Origin: Liquidambar formosana
Lineage: Eukaryota > Streptophyta > Magnoliopsida > Saxifragales > Altingiaceae
Direction: 5' to 3'
Assembly: GCA_039720395.1 (NCBI GenBank)
Contig: CM077823.1
Location: 31,144,371 to 31,208,370 of the forward strand
DNA length: 64,000 nt
In this document: positions 47,799 to 59,762 of the stretch, one piece after another
How the letters are laid out: the number at the start of each line of letters is the position of its first letter
How positions within the stretch are numbered: the stretch's first letter is position 1
The notes under the pieces: generated by a model
Told to the model about the DNA's origin: nothing
Database searches by the model: none
The model's input: only the letters and a program-made list of their open reading frames with translations
Position numbers and translations under genes: made by a program

Positions 47799-50700
47799 AT
47801 GGCACACCAAGCACCACCACCACCACAACCACCACTAGCGGCTGCTGATAGTCAGAAGCTAAGGCATTTGCTATTTTCCGGCAAATATGTTACATGGATG
47901 TGCTTGCATGTACTTCTTCTATTGATTCATTCAGCTGGCATTGCTACGTCGCAGTCGTTGGTCGAGACTCTACCAGGCTATCCCGGCAAACTTCCATTCA
48001 AGCTTGAAACTGGGTGAGTTTGTGTATTTGATTTTTTTTTTTTTTTTTTGGCTAATTAATTAATTAATTATGGTACATTTGCCTTTTATTTTTCTCTTCT
48101 TTCTCAATTTGATCCTGGTTGGGGAAACGTTGACGGTGGTGACCATGGTTTTGTATTCAGATATGTGCCCGTAGGGGAAACCGACGATGTGCAGCTATTC
48201 TACTACTTCATTGAGTCACAAAGGAACCCTGTGAGGGACCCTCTAGTGCTTTGGCTCACCGGAGGCCCTGGTTGCTCTGCTTTATCTGGACTCCTTTTTG
48301 AAGTCGGTATGTTTCTCATAATGTATTATATGGATTCATATATACATGGGTAATAATCAGGGACACAAGTTTTGACATTAGTTTTTATAACTCCACCTAT
48401 AATTCATATTTTGTTAAATTCACCGTTAGACTAAATAACATTTCCATAAAAGCTATGCATGCTGAAAACATATTTGAACTTTGAATGGCCCTAGCTAATC
48501 CCCAACCCAAGGAAACGTAATTCAACTCTCTGACTAGTCTCACACTTCACACTACGTTACATTACTAAAGGAAAACACAACTTTACCTGTATTTTTCTCT
48601 TAGTAGGAGAAGAGTGTAAGACAAAATGTGGGACTAAGTAACGTTTTCCACTATGGAATAATGTCTGGATGGCGCTGTTCTCATACAACCATTCTCAACC
48701 ACCGGTCAAAGCACAGACAATTCCACAACGTACACCTCCAACCCCCTCCAAAAAACATTTAAATGAATAAATTAACCCACACAAACAGAAAGTCAAAAAC
48801 CACTCCCACTACCACGGAAAAAGGAAAAGACAAATTAAAATAGACAAAAAGAGTTTTCAACCATTTATTTTTCAAAAAATTAATATCCTTTGGACCACTG
48901 ATACTGAGAGTTGGGCGCTTTGGTTTTTTTTTTTTTTTTTTTGGTAGATAGAGTTGGGCGCTTTAAGCGTTGCGATTTTCCCATTTACAAATTATTATTG
49001 AACTATAGCCCATTAGTTCTGTTTTCACTTGCCAGACAAAAATGTTAATTTGAGAATTTTGGTATACAATTGTCAACAAGGTAAACAATTGTCCCTTTGG
49101 GCATAGGCTTGGCTCCCCAATCTTGAAATTAGGCTACTGATTGGTCCACTGTGAGCTAAATTAATGGGTCCGATGCCCTAACTTGACCATATGCAAACAT
49201 GACTAGGAACCCCAACCAATGCAGGTCAAAAATAAATTTGATGAGTTTTGAATAGACCCATGAACAGGTCTAGTTTTCTCAAGGGGTTTTTGGCCAAATT
49301 CAGAAATTCATTCATATATATAAATAAAAGAGTTAACCAATACAGTCCCAAGGGAACAAAAAACTAATACAATCCCAGTAGAAAGAACAAAAAGGATGCT
49401 CAGGACCCATATCTTGTACTAGTATTGTTTCTTTAATTATTTATGAAGTATTTTGTTAGAAGTTCAAAGAACAAAAGGTGAAAACAGAGCAAGTAGAGAA
49501 ACACATGCAAGCTAGCGCCCCAACCAAAGAAAAACAAAGAACAAAATAAAACAAAACGAACAAACACGAGCTAGAGCAGAACTAGATGACCCACCGTGGG
49601 TTCAGCCGGTCCAATAATATTGGGTGAGACCTGCACCACAAGCTAGAGCACTGCTCGATGACCCACCAACAAGTCATCTTCCCTTCATCTTGCCTTCTAA
49701 CAAATCCCACCCACCTCATAGAGGTAAATAGATTTTGGGTAAAAAGTTTGATAAGTAACCTTGGTAAGGAATCTCAAAAGTAAAGGTCTCGAATTCAACT
49801 CTTACTATTTTTGTCGGATTATTTAAATTCTAAACAAGTTTTCTATGATTCTCATGAGCTTTAATTTTACTTGATTTATATGAGTTGTAAGATGTTAAAT
49901 AGGTCTAGATTTACCCAAAGGTTTCTTGAGCATAAAATAAAATAAAATAAAATAAGTTTGACAAGTATAATGTTGCTCTTTTCTACTTCGCAACCAATGA
50001 TTATTTAGTCACTCCTCTGGTAAAGGTGAGGTATCTCATTTAGAGGTCATGGGCCCAATATGCTGCGGGCCAATAGTTTCATGGTCAGGTGACTCAGGTG
50101 GCCGCCAGCCATTTAATGGGCTGTGGAGCCGAATATCTTGTAGTCAGAGGCTGATTATTATTATTTTATTTTAATGGCAATATAAGGTATTGTAGACTTA
50201 CTTTCGTTGGGATTCGGTCCTAAACTCATCTTTAGGAATGTACATCATCACTTATAAATTTTGTTCATTCCATAGTCAAATTGTCAAGATTTGATCTTAA
50301 AATTTAATGACGGATACTTTTAAACTTGGTACACTAGTATCTAATGTAGGGTTTTATTTTTATTACTATTTTGAAATAAAACAATTTTTGATAATTCTTT
50401 AAGATTATATCTTATAACTTTTTAAAAAATCTGTGTTTTCAAATATTGGTATGATTAGGACAATGATAGCCCAAATTAATAGGTACCATTTTATTAGTAT
50501 AATTTCGTTCCTCGGCAAGAGTCAAAATCACAGAGTGATTTTCCGTCTAAATTAATTGAGGTCCTCATATTAAAGTATTTTTCATGTAGGTCCAATAACT
50601 TTTGACTATGACACTTTCAATGGGAGCTTGCCACAATTGAAATTGAACCCATACGCGTGGACACAGGTGCTTTATCTTACTACTCCATGGCTTTCCTTTT

Positions 50701-52267
50701 ATGCAAATCTCGTGATCAAAATTAAATGGTTATTAGACTTCTTTTTTTAGTCATGTTATCATACATTGGGGGTAATGAAATTTTCAGGTTGCAAATATAA
50801 TATTTTTGGATGCACCTGTTGGCACCGGATTCTCCTACTCTAAAACCTCAGGAGGTTACTACACATCAGACACAGAATCAGCAGACGATTCCTATAACTT
50901 TCTCAGGAAGGTGAGTGAAAAATGGGCAATGCTTTTATGTTACCTTTTAAAAAAAATAAATAAATAAAAAAATACAAATTCACTTTATAAACAAATTTTC
51001 AATGATAACAAATTGTGATGCAGTGGTTGGTGGATCACCCAAGATTTCTCAACAACCCACTCTACATTGCTGGCGATTCCTATTCAGGCATAATCGTTCC
51101 CATGATTGTCCTCGAAATATCAAACGGTAACTTATGTTCATGAGAATATGAGATTGAAAAAAAAGGTGCTCATTGTTTTGCCCAACATTTTGCCTCATTG
51201 AACATAGGATTTGGTTGTTTAAAAATATGGTGTTGCTGCAGGTAATATACTTAAAAGCGCGCCACCCATGAATCTCCAAGTAAGTGATCAAATTATAACA
51301 CTTGATACAGTTGCTTCATTTGTCTATCAGATTTAGACCAAAGGGATTGATGGTTTATCGATTATTCTTGTAAGGCCATGTTTGTTTAGTTGAAATAAAA
51401 TGGATGAAACGAAACCACATTTTAATTCATTTCAAATAATGTGTTTGAATGAAGTAATTTAAATAAGAATAGAATCAAATAACGTATTTGGATAGCCATT
51501 TCAAATCCATATCCATTTCAGACTATTTTACACACAGAATCAGATTCTATTCTCATCCATTACATTTCAGTTAAACAAACATGGCCCTGGTTGTTGTAAA
51601 TTAACGTTGACTACATATATGTGCTCTTGGAATTGGAATCAGGGATACGCGCTTGGCAACCCGGTAACAGATTTACACAGGGATGAAAATTCGAGGGTCC
51701 ATTTTGCTCACCGAGTGACACTAATATCGACTGAACTTTATGAGGTAATAAATGGAGCTCCTCTTGATTTTCATGAATTGGTTCAACTTGTTTTCCTCTC
51801 TATATGGTTTCATCATATTGTTTTTTATTCTTTCTTATCACTAATTTAGCATTTATTTCCCAGGATATATAGCATTATATATATGTATGATTTGAAACCT
51901 TTCTGCTTTTCCAGTCCATGAAATCAAGCTGCGATAATGAATTTATTTATGCAAATCAAACCAACACCGATTGCATCGATGATCTTCAAGTTTACAGAGA
52001 GGTTAGAGGAATTAATTACAATTTTTTTGGTTTGGCTTTAATTTTTAAACTTTTACAAAGATTGACGAGGCGAGACCCTTTGAATTTGTAGTGCACTGTA
52101 CAAGTAAATGATGCACATATTTTGGAACCAAAGTGTGGTTTTGACTCCCCCAAGTCGGATGAAATTTTTTGGGATAGAAGCTTTATCGAAGACATTTCCA
52201 TCGATTCCCTCCCATCTAAATATGAACGCCCCGAGCTGTGGTGTCGGGTAAACCTCTCTCTCTCTCG

Positions 52268-52300
<33 letters not shown>

Positions 52301-52743
52301 TAGATATTTTTTTTTTTTTCTCTAGCTACAAATAGTAGCCATTTGAAGAAGAAAAAATGAATGACTACGTACATTTACTTGAATGCAGAATGACAATTAT
52401 GTGCTGTCTTACATGTGGGCAAATGATCAAACTGTCCAAGAAGCTCTTCATGTTCGAAATGTATGTTGACCCCAAAAAATAATGGTATCTAAATTTAAAA
52501 TATTTTACCAGGCATATAGATTACAAGTCACCATTCCTAGCTCCCAACAAAATATATATATACACACACATACAGTTATATTCTCATCAGCACGTGTTGA
52601 TATAAGTTATATCAGCACTATGCATTGGGGGTTGTATCCATTTCATGAGTCTAATGCATCTCATATCCCACTAATGCACAAGGTATAACTCCTAATGCGG
52701 GTGTTGATATAAATCATATCAGCACGTGCTTACTTGATCATCA

Positions 52744-52776
<33 letters not shown>

Positions 52777-55700
52777 TAGATATAGCACACGTGCGTTGCA
52801 TATGAATATTTTTAAATAATATTAGTTACACAAAATAATAAATACATAAACATTTTATATTTTTTCATAAATATTTTTAAAGATAAACATTTTATATTTT
52901 TTATATTTTATATTTTATATTTTAAGGTATGTGTTTTAGAATTATAGTTTCCATATTCTTATATATTTCTATTTATCATATAGGAATTATAGTTTCTGTT
53001 TCTTTTGAATTCCTATTTGTGTCTTATATATTAAGGTATGTGTTTTAGAATTATAATTTCCATATTGCTATATTTCGTATATATGCAGAAGATTGGGTAG
53101 TTGTGTATTTAAAAATTAAAATAAGGGTATATTAGTCAATCAAAAGTTTTTCTTACATTCATCTTTTTATAGGTAGTATAGATATAGATATATGAGAGTC
53201 ACCATCACTAGGCTATTAAAGATAAAACCAATTCCAAAGCAACGGTTATCTAAAATTAGAATGATTTCACACTGATATTTTTATTATGATAATCAGGGAA
53301 CTATAACGGATTGGAAGAGATGCAATAAGAGCTTATCTTATGACTATGATATCCCCAGTGTTGTCGATTATCATCGAAATCTCACCAAGAGAGGCTTTCG
53401 AGTTTTGATCTACAGGTATTACATTCTGATCATGAGTTTCTTGCTCTCCTTGTTTTTGTTATGTAGTTCAATGAGTCATGAAGAATTACTGAACTCAAAT
53501 TCAGCTTGAAACCCAAATATATATGATAACCTACGGGCTTGAGCTTCTTTGTGCTATGATTTGCCTCGATGGATCAATAAGTTTTGGGCTTTTTCGAAGT
53601 CTACAAGCTTTCTTTTCTTGTCCTTCTTTCTCCAAAGAAGTCATTAGTCGTCTAGGATTTTGAAACCTAAATATAATTGAATCTTTTTGCACGGAGAAAA
53701 ATAATGACAAAATTTATATTCATCAATGACATCAAAGAGATTTGAAAATAACATGGTAACCTTGAGATTTGAATAGAGGTTGGAGATGTTTTTTCAAATG
53801 CAAGAACTATAAGCATTTAGTAAGCAGAGAAAATAATATAAACAATGCTTAAGCTGGATGGTGGCAATTAAAGTCCCACATGTTAGAATCGTGGAAGCGG
53901 TTAAAGAAAACCGTAGGTCGAAGAAAACCTTAGGTCTAATCAAGCTCGCTCTGATTCTAGATAGAAAAAGGAGACATAAGTCGAGATAATCAAAGGACTT
54001 TCTTGCTATGGTTTGGGCTTTTACTCCCGAGTTTTAAGCCCAAACTAATTCCTAATATTTCATGTGAGATGTGTTGGAAATGATTTAAATTATTATTTTA
54101 TTTTATGGATAAGATCAAATCCTTTTGGATAAGATAGAATCTTTATAATTATGATAAGGATAAGATCAAATCTTTTTGGATAAGATCAAATCTTTTTAGA
54201 TAGAATAGAATCTTTGTAATTATGACAAAGATTCTTTGCTTCTACAACAAGGCACCTATCCCCTATATATAGGGATGCTGTGTATGTTATTTGTAGTAGA
54301 GTTTTGAGAGAACCAATTTGTGTTTACTTTTGGTGTGACCTTGAGGTTCCAAGTTAAGAGTCCTATCTAATACTTAACTACTATATGTTTTGAGTTTGTA
54401 TTGGGCATCTTGAAAAGAGGTTGAACGTACTTGGTTCCTACCGATTAGTACAAGATCGTAGAAGAACGGATCTAAGTCCGAGCTAAGTTGAATCCCAAAG
54501 ATAGAGTTGTCAGAATCCCTTGCACGTATGGGAGGCTCCAACTATCTTCAAGAAGCGTTATCGCGCCTCTTAGCTGGATTGGGATTGACTTTATTTTATG
54601 TAAGGTAACTCGTATTAATTCTATTATTTTGCTATTTACTAGCCGGAATGGGATTAACTCTATTTGGTGCAAGGTACGTAATTTCTATTATTATGCTATT
54701 TTGCTAATATTCCAACAATTAGAAGTTATTTCTTGGATTATAGTTCCAACAATTTGAAGATAGTTTTCTCCCTATTGTAGCTTCATTTTGAAGATATTTT
54801 GCTCCCATTGCATCAATTTGAAAATAATTGAGTCTTGTAGTTACTTTACTTTTCTCGAACTTGAACCATATGAATTCATTTGGTATTATGAAAAGAATTC
54901 CCATTGTTGGGATACATAAGATGCCAGAACAACATATACAAAATTATTAGGCAGGATGACATGTTTAGTATTCTCATGAATGAAATTACTATTGTCAATG
55001 AAAATGTTAAGTGGTGGATTGATACTGGTGCCACCCTTCACATATGTGGTGATAAAAGCATGTTATATACTTATGAACTAGTGGGGGTGAGATGAACATC
55101 TTGTGGGAACTTTTTCATCTGTAATTGTGGGGAAGACTCCTTTGAGCTTGAGTTTACCTCTAGAAGATATAATTCTTCCTAGAGAAGTCTTGTATGTCTT
55201 TTACATCAGGAAAAATCTCGTATTTGGTGACTTTCTTGGTAAGCATGTTTTTTTTAAATGTTTGAGTTAGACATATTGTCTAGACTAGACTATAAAAGGA
55301 AAATTTAATGGTTTTGATGACAGAAGTTATGCTATTTCGTGGTTAAATATTTTAATCGATAGATGGGCCACAGAAAGAATTTTGATTTTTATCAAAATGT
55401 TTGCTTTCATCCAAATATCAGCCATAATTTTTATGTTGTTCATGGTATACTTGATTTTTTATCTATACCAATCCTATTCATGAATTGAAACAAATTAGAA
55501 TTTTCAATTCTCTACGATGTATAGTCGATAAAATATTTACAGGTTGATGATAGCTTTGGCTACTGTAAATAATCTTATCATTCATCAAATGGATGTGAAG
55601 ACTACATTCCTAAAATGGGGAACTTAAAGAAGAAATTGATTTTATGCAAGCCTGAAGGTCTTGTTCTGCTTAGGAACGAGAAGAAAGTTTGCAACTCAGT

Positions 55701-58623
55701 CAAGTATTTATATGGTTGAAATAGGCACCAAAGTAGTGGCATGAGAAATACAAAAGAATGCTTCTTGAGAATGGTTATCAGATAAATGGGGCAAATGTAT
55801 GTGTCTACAGCAAATTTGATGACAATTCTGGAGTAATCATATGTCTCTATGCAGATGATATGCTATTTTTGGCACAGATCTTGAGTGTGTCAGTGAAACA
55901 AAGAAGTTCTTGTCATCAAATTTTGATATGCAGGATCTTGGAGAAGCTTATGCATGTCATTCTCGGAATCAAAATACTCAGAACTGATAGTGGGATTGCG
56001 TTCTCACAATCAAGATTATTGGTAATCTTATGCATGCAATGCACTGCACAAGGCTGGATATTGCCTATGTAGTAGGAAAACTGAGTAGAAATACGAGCAA
56101 TCCTGGTAAAGAGCACTAGACTGCATTGAGCAGAGTTTTGAGACATTTGAAAGGCACAATGTATCATAGGTTGCATTATGGGAGGTTCCCTACTGTACTT
56201 GAAGAGTACAGTAATGCAACATGGAATTCATCTTTAGATGACGGGACATCCGTAACTAGATGGATTTTCACTTTGGCAGTATAGCTCATTCTACTATGGA
56301 ATCTGAGTTTATGGAACTCTCATCCGAGGGAGAGGAAGCAGAATGGCTGAAGAATTTATTGGTAGACGTACCAATATGGAATAAGCTAGTACCAGCAATT
56401 ACTATATGTTATGATAATCAATCTGCTATGCTTAAAGCATATATTGAGATCTATAATGGGAAATCTAGACCAATTGGTTTGATAAGGGACTTATCTTTAT
56501 TTATGATGAGATTATTGATATGCAATATGTGAAGTCCAAGGAGAATTTGGCTGACCCCTTAACTAAGTCTTTTGGGAGATCTTTTATCTCAGCTTCATCG
56601 AGGGGAATGGGACTGAAAGCCTGTAATTGAGTTGTACTTAGTGGGAACCCAACCTGATGAGAATTCTCAGGTTCAATGGGAAAAACAAGCTAAGAAACAA
56701 CCGTTGTGTGTGCACTAAATTTATGAAATCGAGTCCATTCCTATGATGAGTTAGTGCAATTCCTGCAGTTGGTTTCCTTGCAGATGAGTCCTGTGAATTG
56801 TGAGAGGTTGAGAATTTAATTTCTCTTAATAAGTCTATATATCATATGGATAGGAGTGTTACAGGATGCACTCTTGATAGACTTACCTTTCTGAGTGTTG
56901 AAGCTAGTCACTTCACAGGAGATAACAGGCTGTCTCCGGATCACTCAGTAAAATGGGATTCGGCACAGACTCAAAAGGTGCCAGCTTTAGAAGTACAATA
57001 ACCTCTGAAAGGAATGTGTGTATGACATGTCGGTTTGTCTACATGGGTCCTTAAGTTCAAGGCACGTCCACTTAAGTTCTCTGATAAACTTTGATGTGTT
57101 TATACTAAGTGGAGGTTCAAGTCCTGAAGACACCTTCATTTATGCACATGACTTCCTAGATGCCCATTATTATTATTTTTCATATTGAGTTTATTAATTT
57201 AAATTAAGTGGGGGATTGTTGGAAATGATTTAAATTATTATTTTATTTTATGAATAAGATCAAGTTATGGATAAGATTGTGGATAAGATCAAATCATGGA
57301 TAAGATTATGGATAAGATCAAATCCTTTTGGATAAGATAGAATCTTTATAATTATGATAAGGATAAGATCAAATCTTTTTTGGATAAGATCAAATCTTTT
57401 TGGATAGAATAGAATCTTTGTAATTATGACAAAGATTCTTTACTTCTACAACAAGGCACCTATCCCCTATATATAGGGATGCTGTGTATGTTATTTGTAG
57501 TAGAGTTTTGAGAGAACCAATTTGTGTTTACTTTTGGTGTGACCTTGAGGTTTCAAGTTAAGAGTCCTATCTAATACTTAACTACTATATGTTTTGAGTT
57601 TGTGTTGGGCATCTTGAAAAGAGGTTGAACGTACTTGGTTCCTACCGATTAGTGCAAGATCGTAGAGGAACAGATCTGAGTCCGAGCTAAGTTGAATCCC
57701 GAAGATAGAGTTGCTAGAATCCCTTGCACGTATGGGAGGCTCCAACTATCTTCAAGAAGCGTTATCGAGCCTCTTAGCTGGATTGGGATTGACTTTATTT
57801 TATGTAAGGTAACTCGTATTAATTCTATTATTTTGCTATTTACTAGCCGGAATGGGATTAACTCTATTTGGTGCAAGGTACGTAATTTCTATTATTATGC
57901 TATTTTGCTAATATTCCAACAATTAGAAGTTATTTCTTGGATTATAGTTCCAACAAGATGTTATATACCCACATAGGTAATGAGAGTTGCAAGGAGCTGA
58001 AACGATGACCTGCATAAATTTAGAACCTGGCATCTACATAAATTAAAACTTGGTATTCTATGCTTATAGTGTCGCTTAATCCCCTCCTCTTTTAACAGTG
58101 GTGATCACGACATGCTGATTCCTTACGTGGGTACAAAAGCTTGGGTAGATTCTCTCAATGTTACTTTGGTCGATCCTTGGAGACCATGGTTTGTCGATGG
58201 TCAAGTTGCAGGGTATGTTTCTAATTATGCAAAATTTTCAAAATTGACCCTATTTTAATCCTTAATTAATGTTCTTAATTCATGGTCACTTTACATTGAT
58301 ACTACCTTCTTTTTTTCTCTTTTTGTAGATACACAGAAAAATATGAAGATAATCAAGTTGGATTTCGTATGACATTTGCGACCGTAAAGGCAAGAAAAAC
58401 TCTCCTCTTTTTTTTATTTTTATGTTTTTTGATAGGTCAAACACCAAAAAAAAAAAAAAAAAAAAAAGGTTCTTGGTCTATTTTTGCAATAACTTAAAAC
58501 TTTGTACTAAAGTTAAATAAATCTTTTGCCTTTGTGCAGGGAGCGGGTCACACAGCTCCAGAGTACAAGCCTAAGCAATCTCTTGAGATGATTGATAGGT
58601 GGTTTGCTGATTACATTATCTAA
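47799..58623 (+). CDS. SCPL gene D, intact serine carboxypeptidase-like protein (clade IA type)
   Basis: Exons: 47799-48013, 48161-48306, 50590-50666, 50788-50910, 51024-51126, 51242-51279, 51643-51744, 51915-52001, 52092-52247, 52389-52460, 53297-53415, 58099-58212, 58329-58389, 58540-58623. They sum to 1497 nt, 498 residues, every phase consistent. Residues 1-33 are a Pro/Gln-rich then basic stretch, and 34-51 a hydrophobic signal segment. [13 protein letters not shown], nucleophile Ser206 (GDSYSG), acid in SGDHD (413-417) and His475 ([11 protein letters not shown]) form a complete triad. Thr where classical carboxypeptidases have Asn (WLNGGPG) is typical of clade IA, whose studied members are acyltransferases using sugar esters. 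At least five N-x-S/T sites suggest glycosylation in the secretory path. Start ATG context is AAGCCATGG; Met34 (47898) is an alternative. Exon 13 is 6 nt longer than in A-C. Intron 13 has a GC donor. A copia element fills intron 11. Confidence 0.93.
51374..51586. mobile_element. Foldback MITE in intron 6 of gene D
   Basis: Ends GGCCATGTTTGTTTAGTTG and the inverse of CAGTTAAACAAACATGGCC. Same intron and same terminal words as 33314-33543 in gene C. Confidence 0.8.
52571..52748. mobile_element. MITE in intron 10 of gene D
   Basis: Inverted relative to 27020 and 45148: starts near ATCAGCACGTGTTGATATAA and ends with ATATCAGCACGTGCTTACTTG then ATCATCATC; the internal GCATTGGGGGTTGTA is shared in reverse orientation. 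TA runs lie on the right side. Confidence 0.65.
54072..54751 (+). repeat. 5' LTR of the copia element
   Basis: TG..CA termini. Contains a CCCTATATATAGGGATGC box (about 54259-54276), a likely promoter TATA. Very few substitutions against the 3' LTR. Confidence 0.92.
54904..56532 (+). pseudogene. Copia polyprotein remnants (protease, reverse transcriptase, RNase H)
   Basis: Separate short frames. 54904-55095 has [15 protein letters not shown], the aspartic protease active site. 55758-56072 has [13 protein letters not shown], the polymerase YxDD region; the next segment near 56050-56090, in another frame, reads [12 protein letters not shown], a copia landmark. 56260-56532 has [14 protein letters not shown] and [11 protein letters not shown], the RNase H end. 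Stops, frame changes and missing integrase and gag segments show that the element cannot make its own proteins. Confidence 0.85.
57217..57955 (+). repeat. 3' LTR of the copia element
   Basis: Matches the 5' LTR. An added block with repeated GGATAAGAT words (about 57253-57315) accounts for its greater length. Confidence 0.92.
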
Positions 58624-58706
58624 TAAAGAATTAAACCTCCACATTGATCCAAGGAGGCTAGGGAGCTAGTTTTATGTTAGAACTCCCAATATTTTTTGAT
58701 GCAAGT

Positions 58707-59266
58707 CAGGGATGAGTCAAGAATTCACTCCAATGGGCCCTTTTTAATTGGTTGTAAGCATTTTATCGTAATTGTTTAAATAAATATATTATTATTATCA
58801 TTATTATTAATTTGGCAAACAGGGGTCATGATCTCTAACTCTAGAGTTTGATTTATCTTTGGAGCACGGGTAAGACCATTGCCCAATTTGTATTAATTAA
58901 TGTTTAAGATAAATCTAATTAGTGATTGGCCTCAGGAGAGAATGAGAAGTTAAACCCAAGCTTTTCCGCATCTTGAGGCATAAATCTCAAGAACCAGTAG
59001 TCCATTTCTTAATGCTAAATTATGTAAATTATGGAATAATTAAAATAAATTAGTTGAATATAATATTTTACAAAATTTAATTGACAATAATGTTAACAAA
59101 TCAAAACCATTTGAAGTGATAGTAGCTTTGGAAACCTTAAATATTTCTATTAAAAAATCAAGACATTTATGACTTTTAATGCGCATGTAGAAAAAGGAAA
59201 AAAAAAGTTAAATTGAAGGAGCTGGGTGGGGGCATGTGCCCTATACCCCACCTAGCTCCGCCTATG
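58707..59266. mobile_element. hAT element downstream of gene D
   Basis: Left end CAGGGATGAGTCAAG; right end inverse CATAGGCGGAGCTAGG. The 8-bp duplication has one mismatch (ATGCAAGT 58699-58706, ATGAAAGT 59267-59274). 560 bp, noncoding. It begins only about 85 bp after the gene D stop, so it may supply the 3' UTR or poly(A) region. Confidence 0.8.
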
Positions 59267-59762
59267 ATGAAAGTGAAATAATAAGAAAGGTAAAATGAAA
59301 TTCGACCACCTACATTGCAAGAACTAGCGTACCTAGGTTGTTGTATATGTTCTTAAGAGCTCTCACTATGCGCATCCAGCCTGATTGTTTGAGATCCCTA
59401 CTGTGAAAAGAGAAAACTTCATGCCAAATTACAATTCCAAAAATGTTGGTGGAAATTAGTGGATTGGTAAACAACAATTGGGAAAAAATAAATAAATAAA
59501 TAACACGAATAAAATAATTACAAGTTCAATAAAGAGAAATTTATAGAAGAAATATTTAATAAATATAACATAAAAGTGAATAAGAAAATAAAATCAACAA
59601 GATCAACATTGGAACACAAATATAAATAACAATTGGAAATAAAATTTAACACATAAAATTATCACAAGTTGAATAAGGGGAAAATGATACAAGAAATATT
59701 TAATTAAAATAAAATAAAAGTGAATAAGAAAAGTAGGTTTGTGGAGCACATGAGATCACACT

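Larger units (their letters stand above)
54072..57955 (+). mobile_element. Ty1-copia LTR retrotransposon in intron 11 of gene D, degenerate inside
   Basis: Flanked by the 5-bp duplication AGATG (54067-54071, 57956-57960). The 680-bp 5' LTR (54072-54751) and 739-bp 3' LTR (57217-57955) both start TGTTGGAAATG and end TTCCAACA. The internal region is only about 2.5 kb. A polypurine tract (AAGTGGGGGA) precedes the 3' LTR. Coding remnants follow the copia order: protease DTGAT, reverse transcriptase YADD, RNase H DNQSA, each interrupted. No normal tRNA-Met primer site is evident after the 5' LTR. The 5' LTR lacks the extra GGATAAGATCAA repeats of the 3' LTR. Confidence 0.92.
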
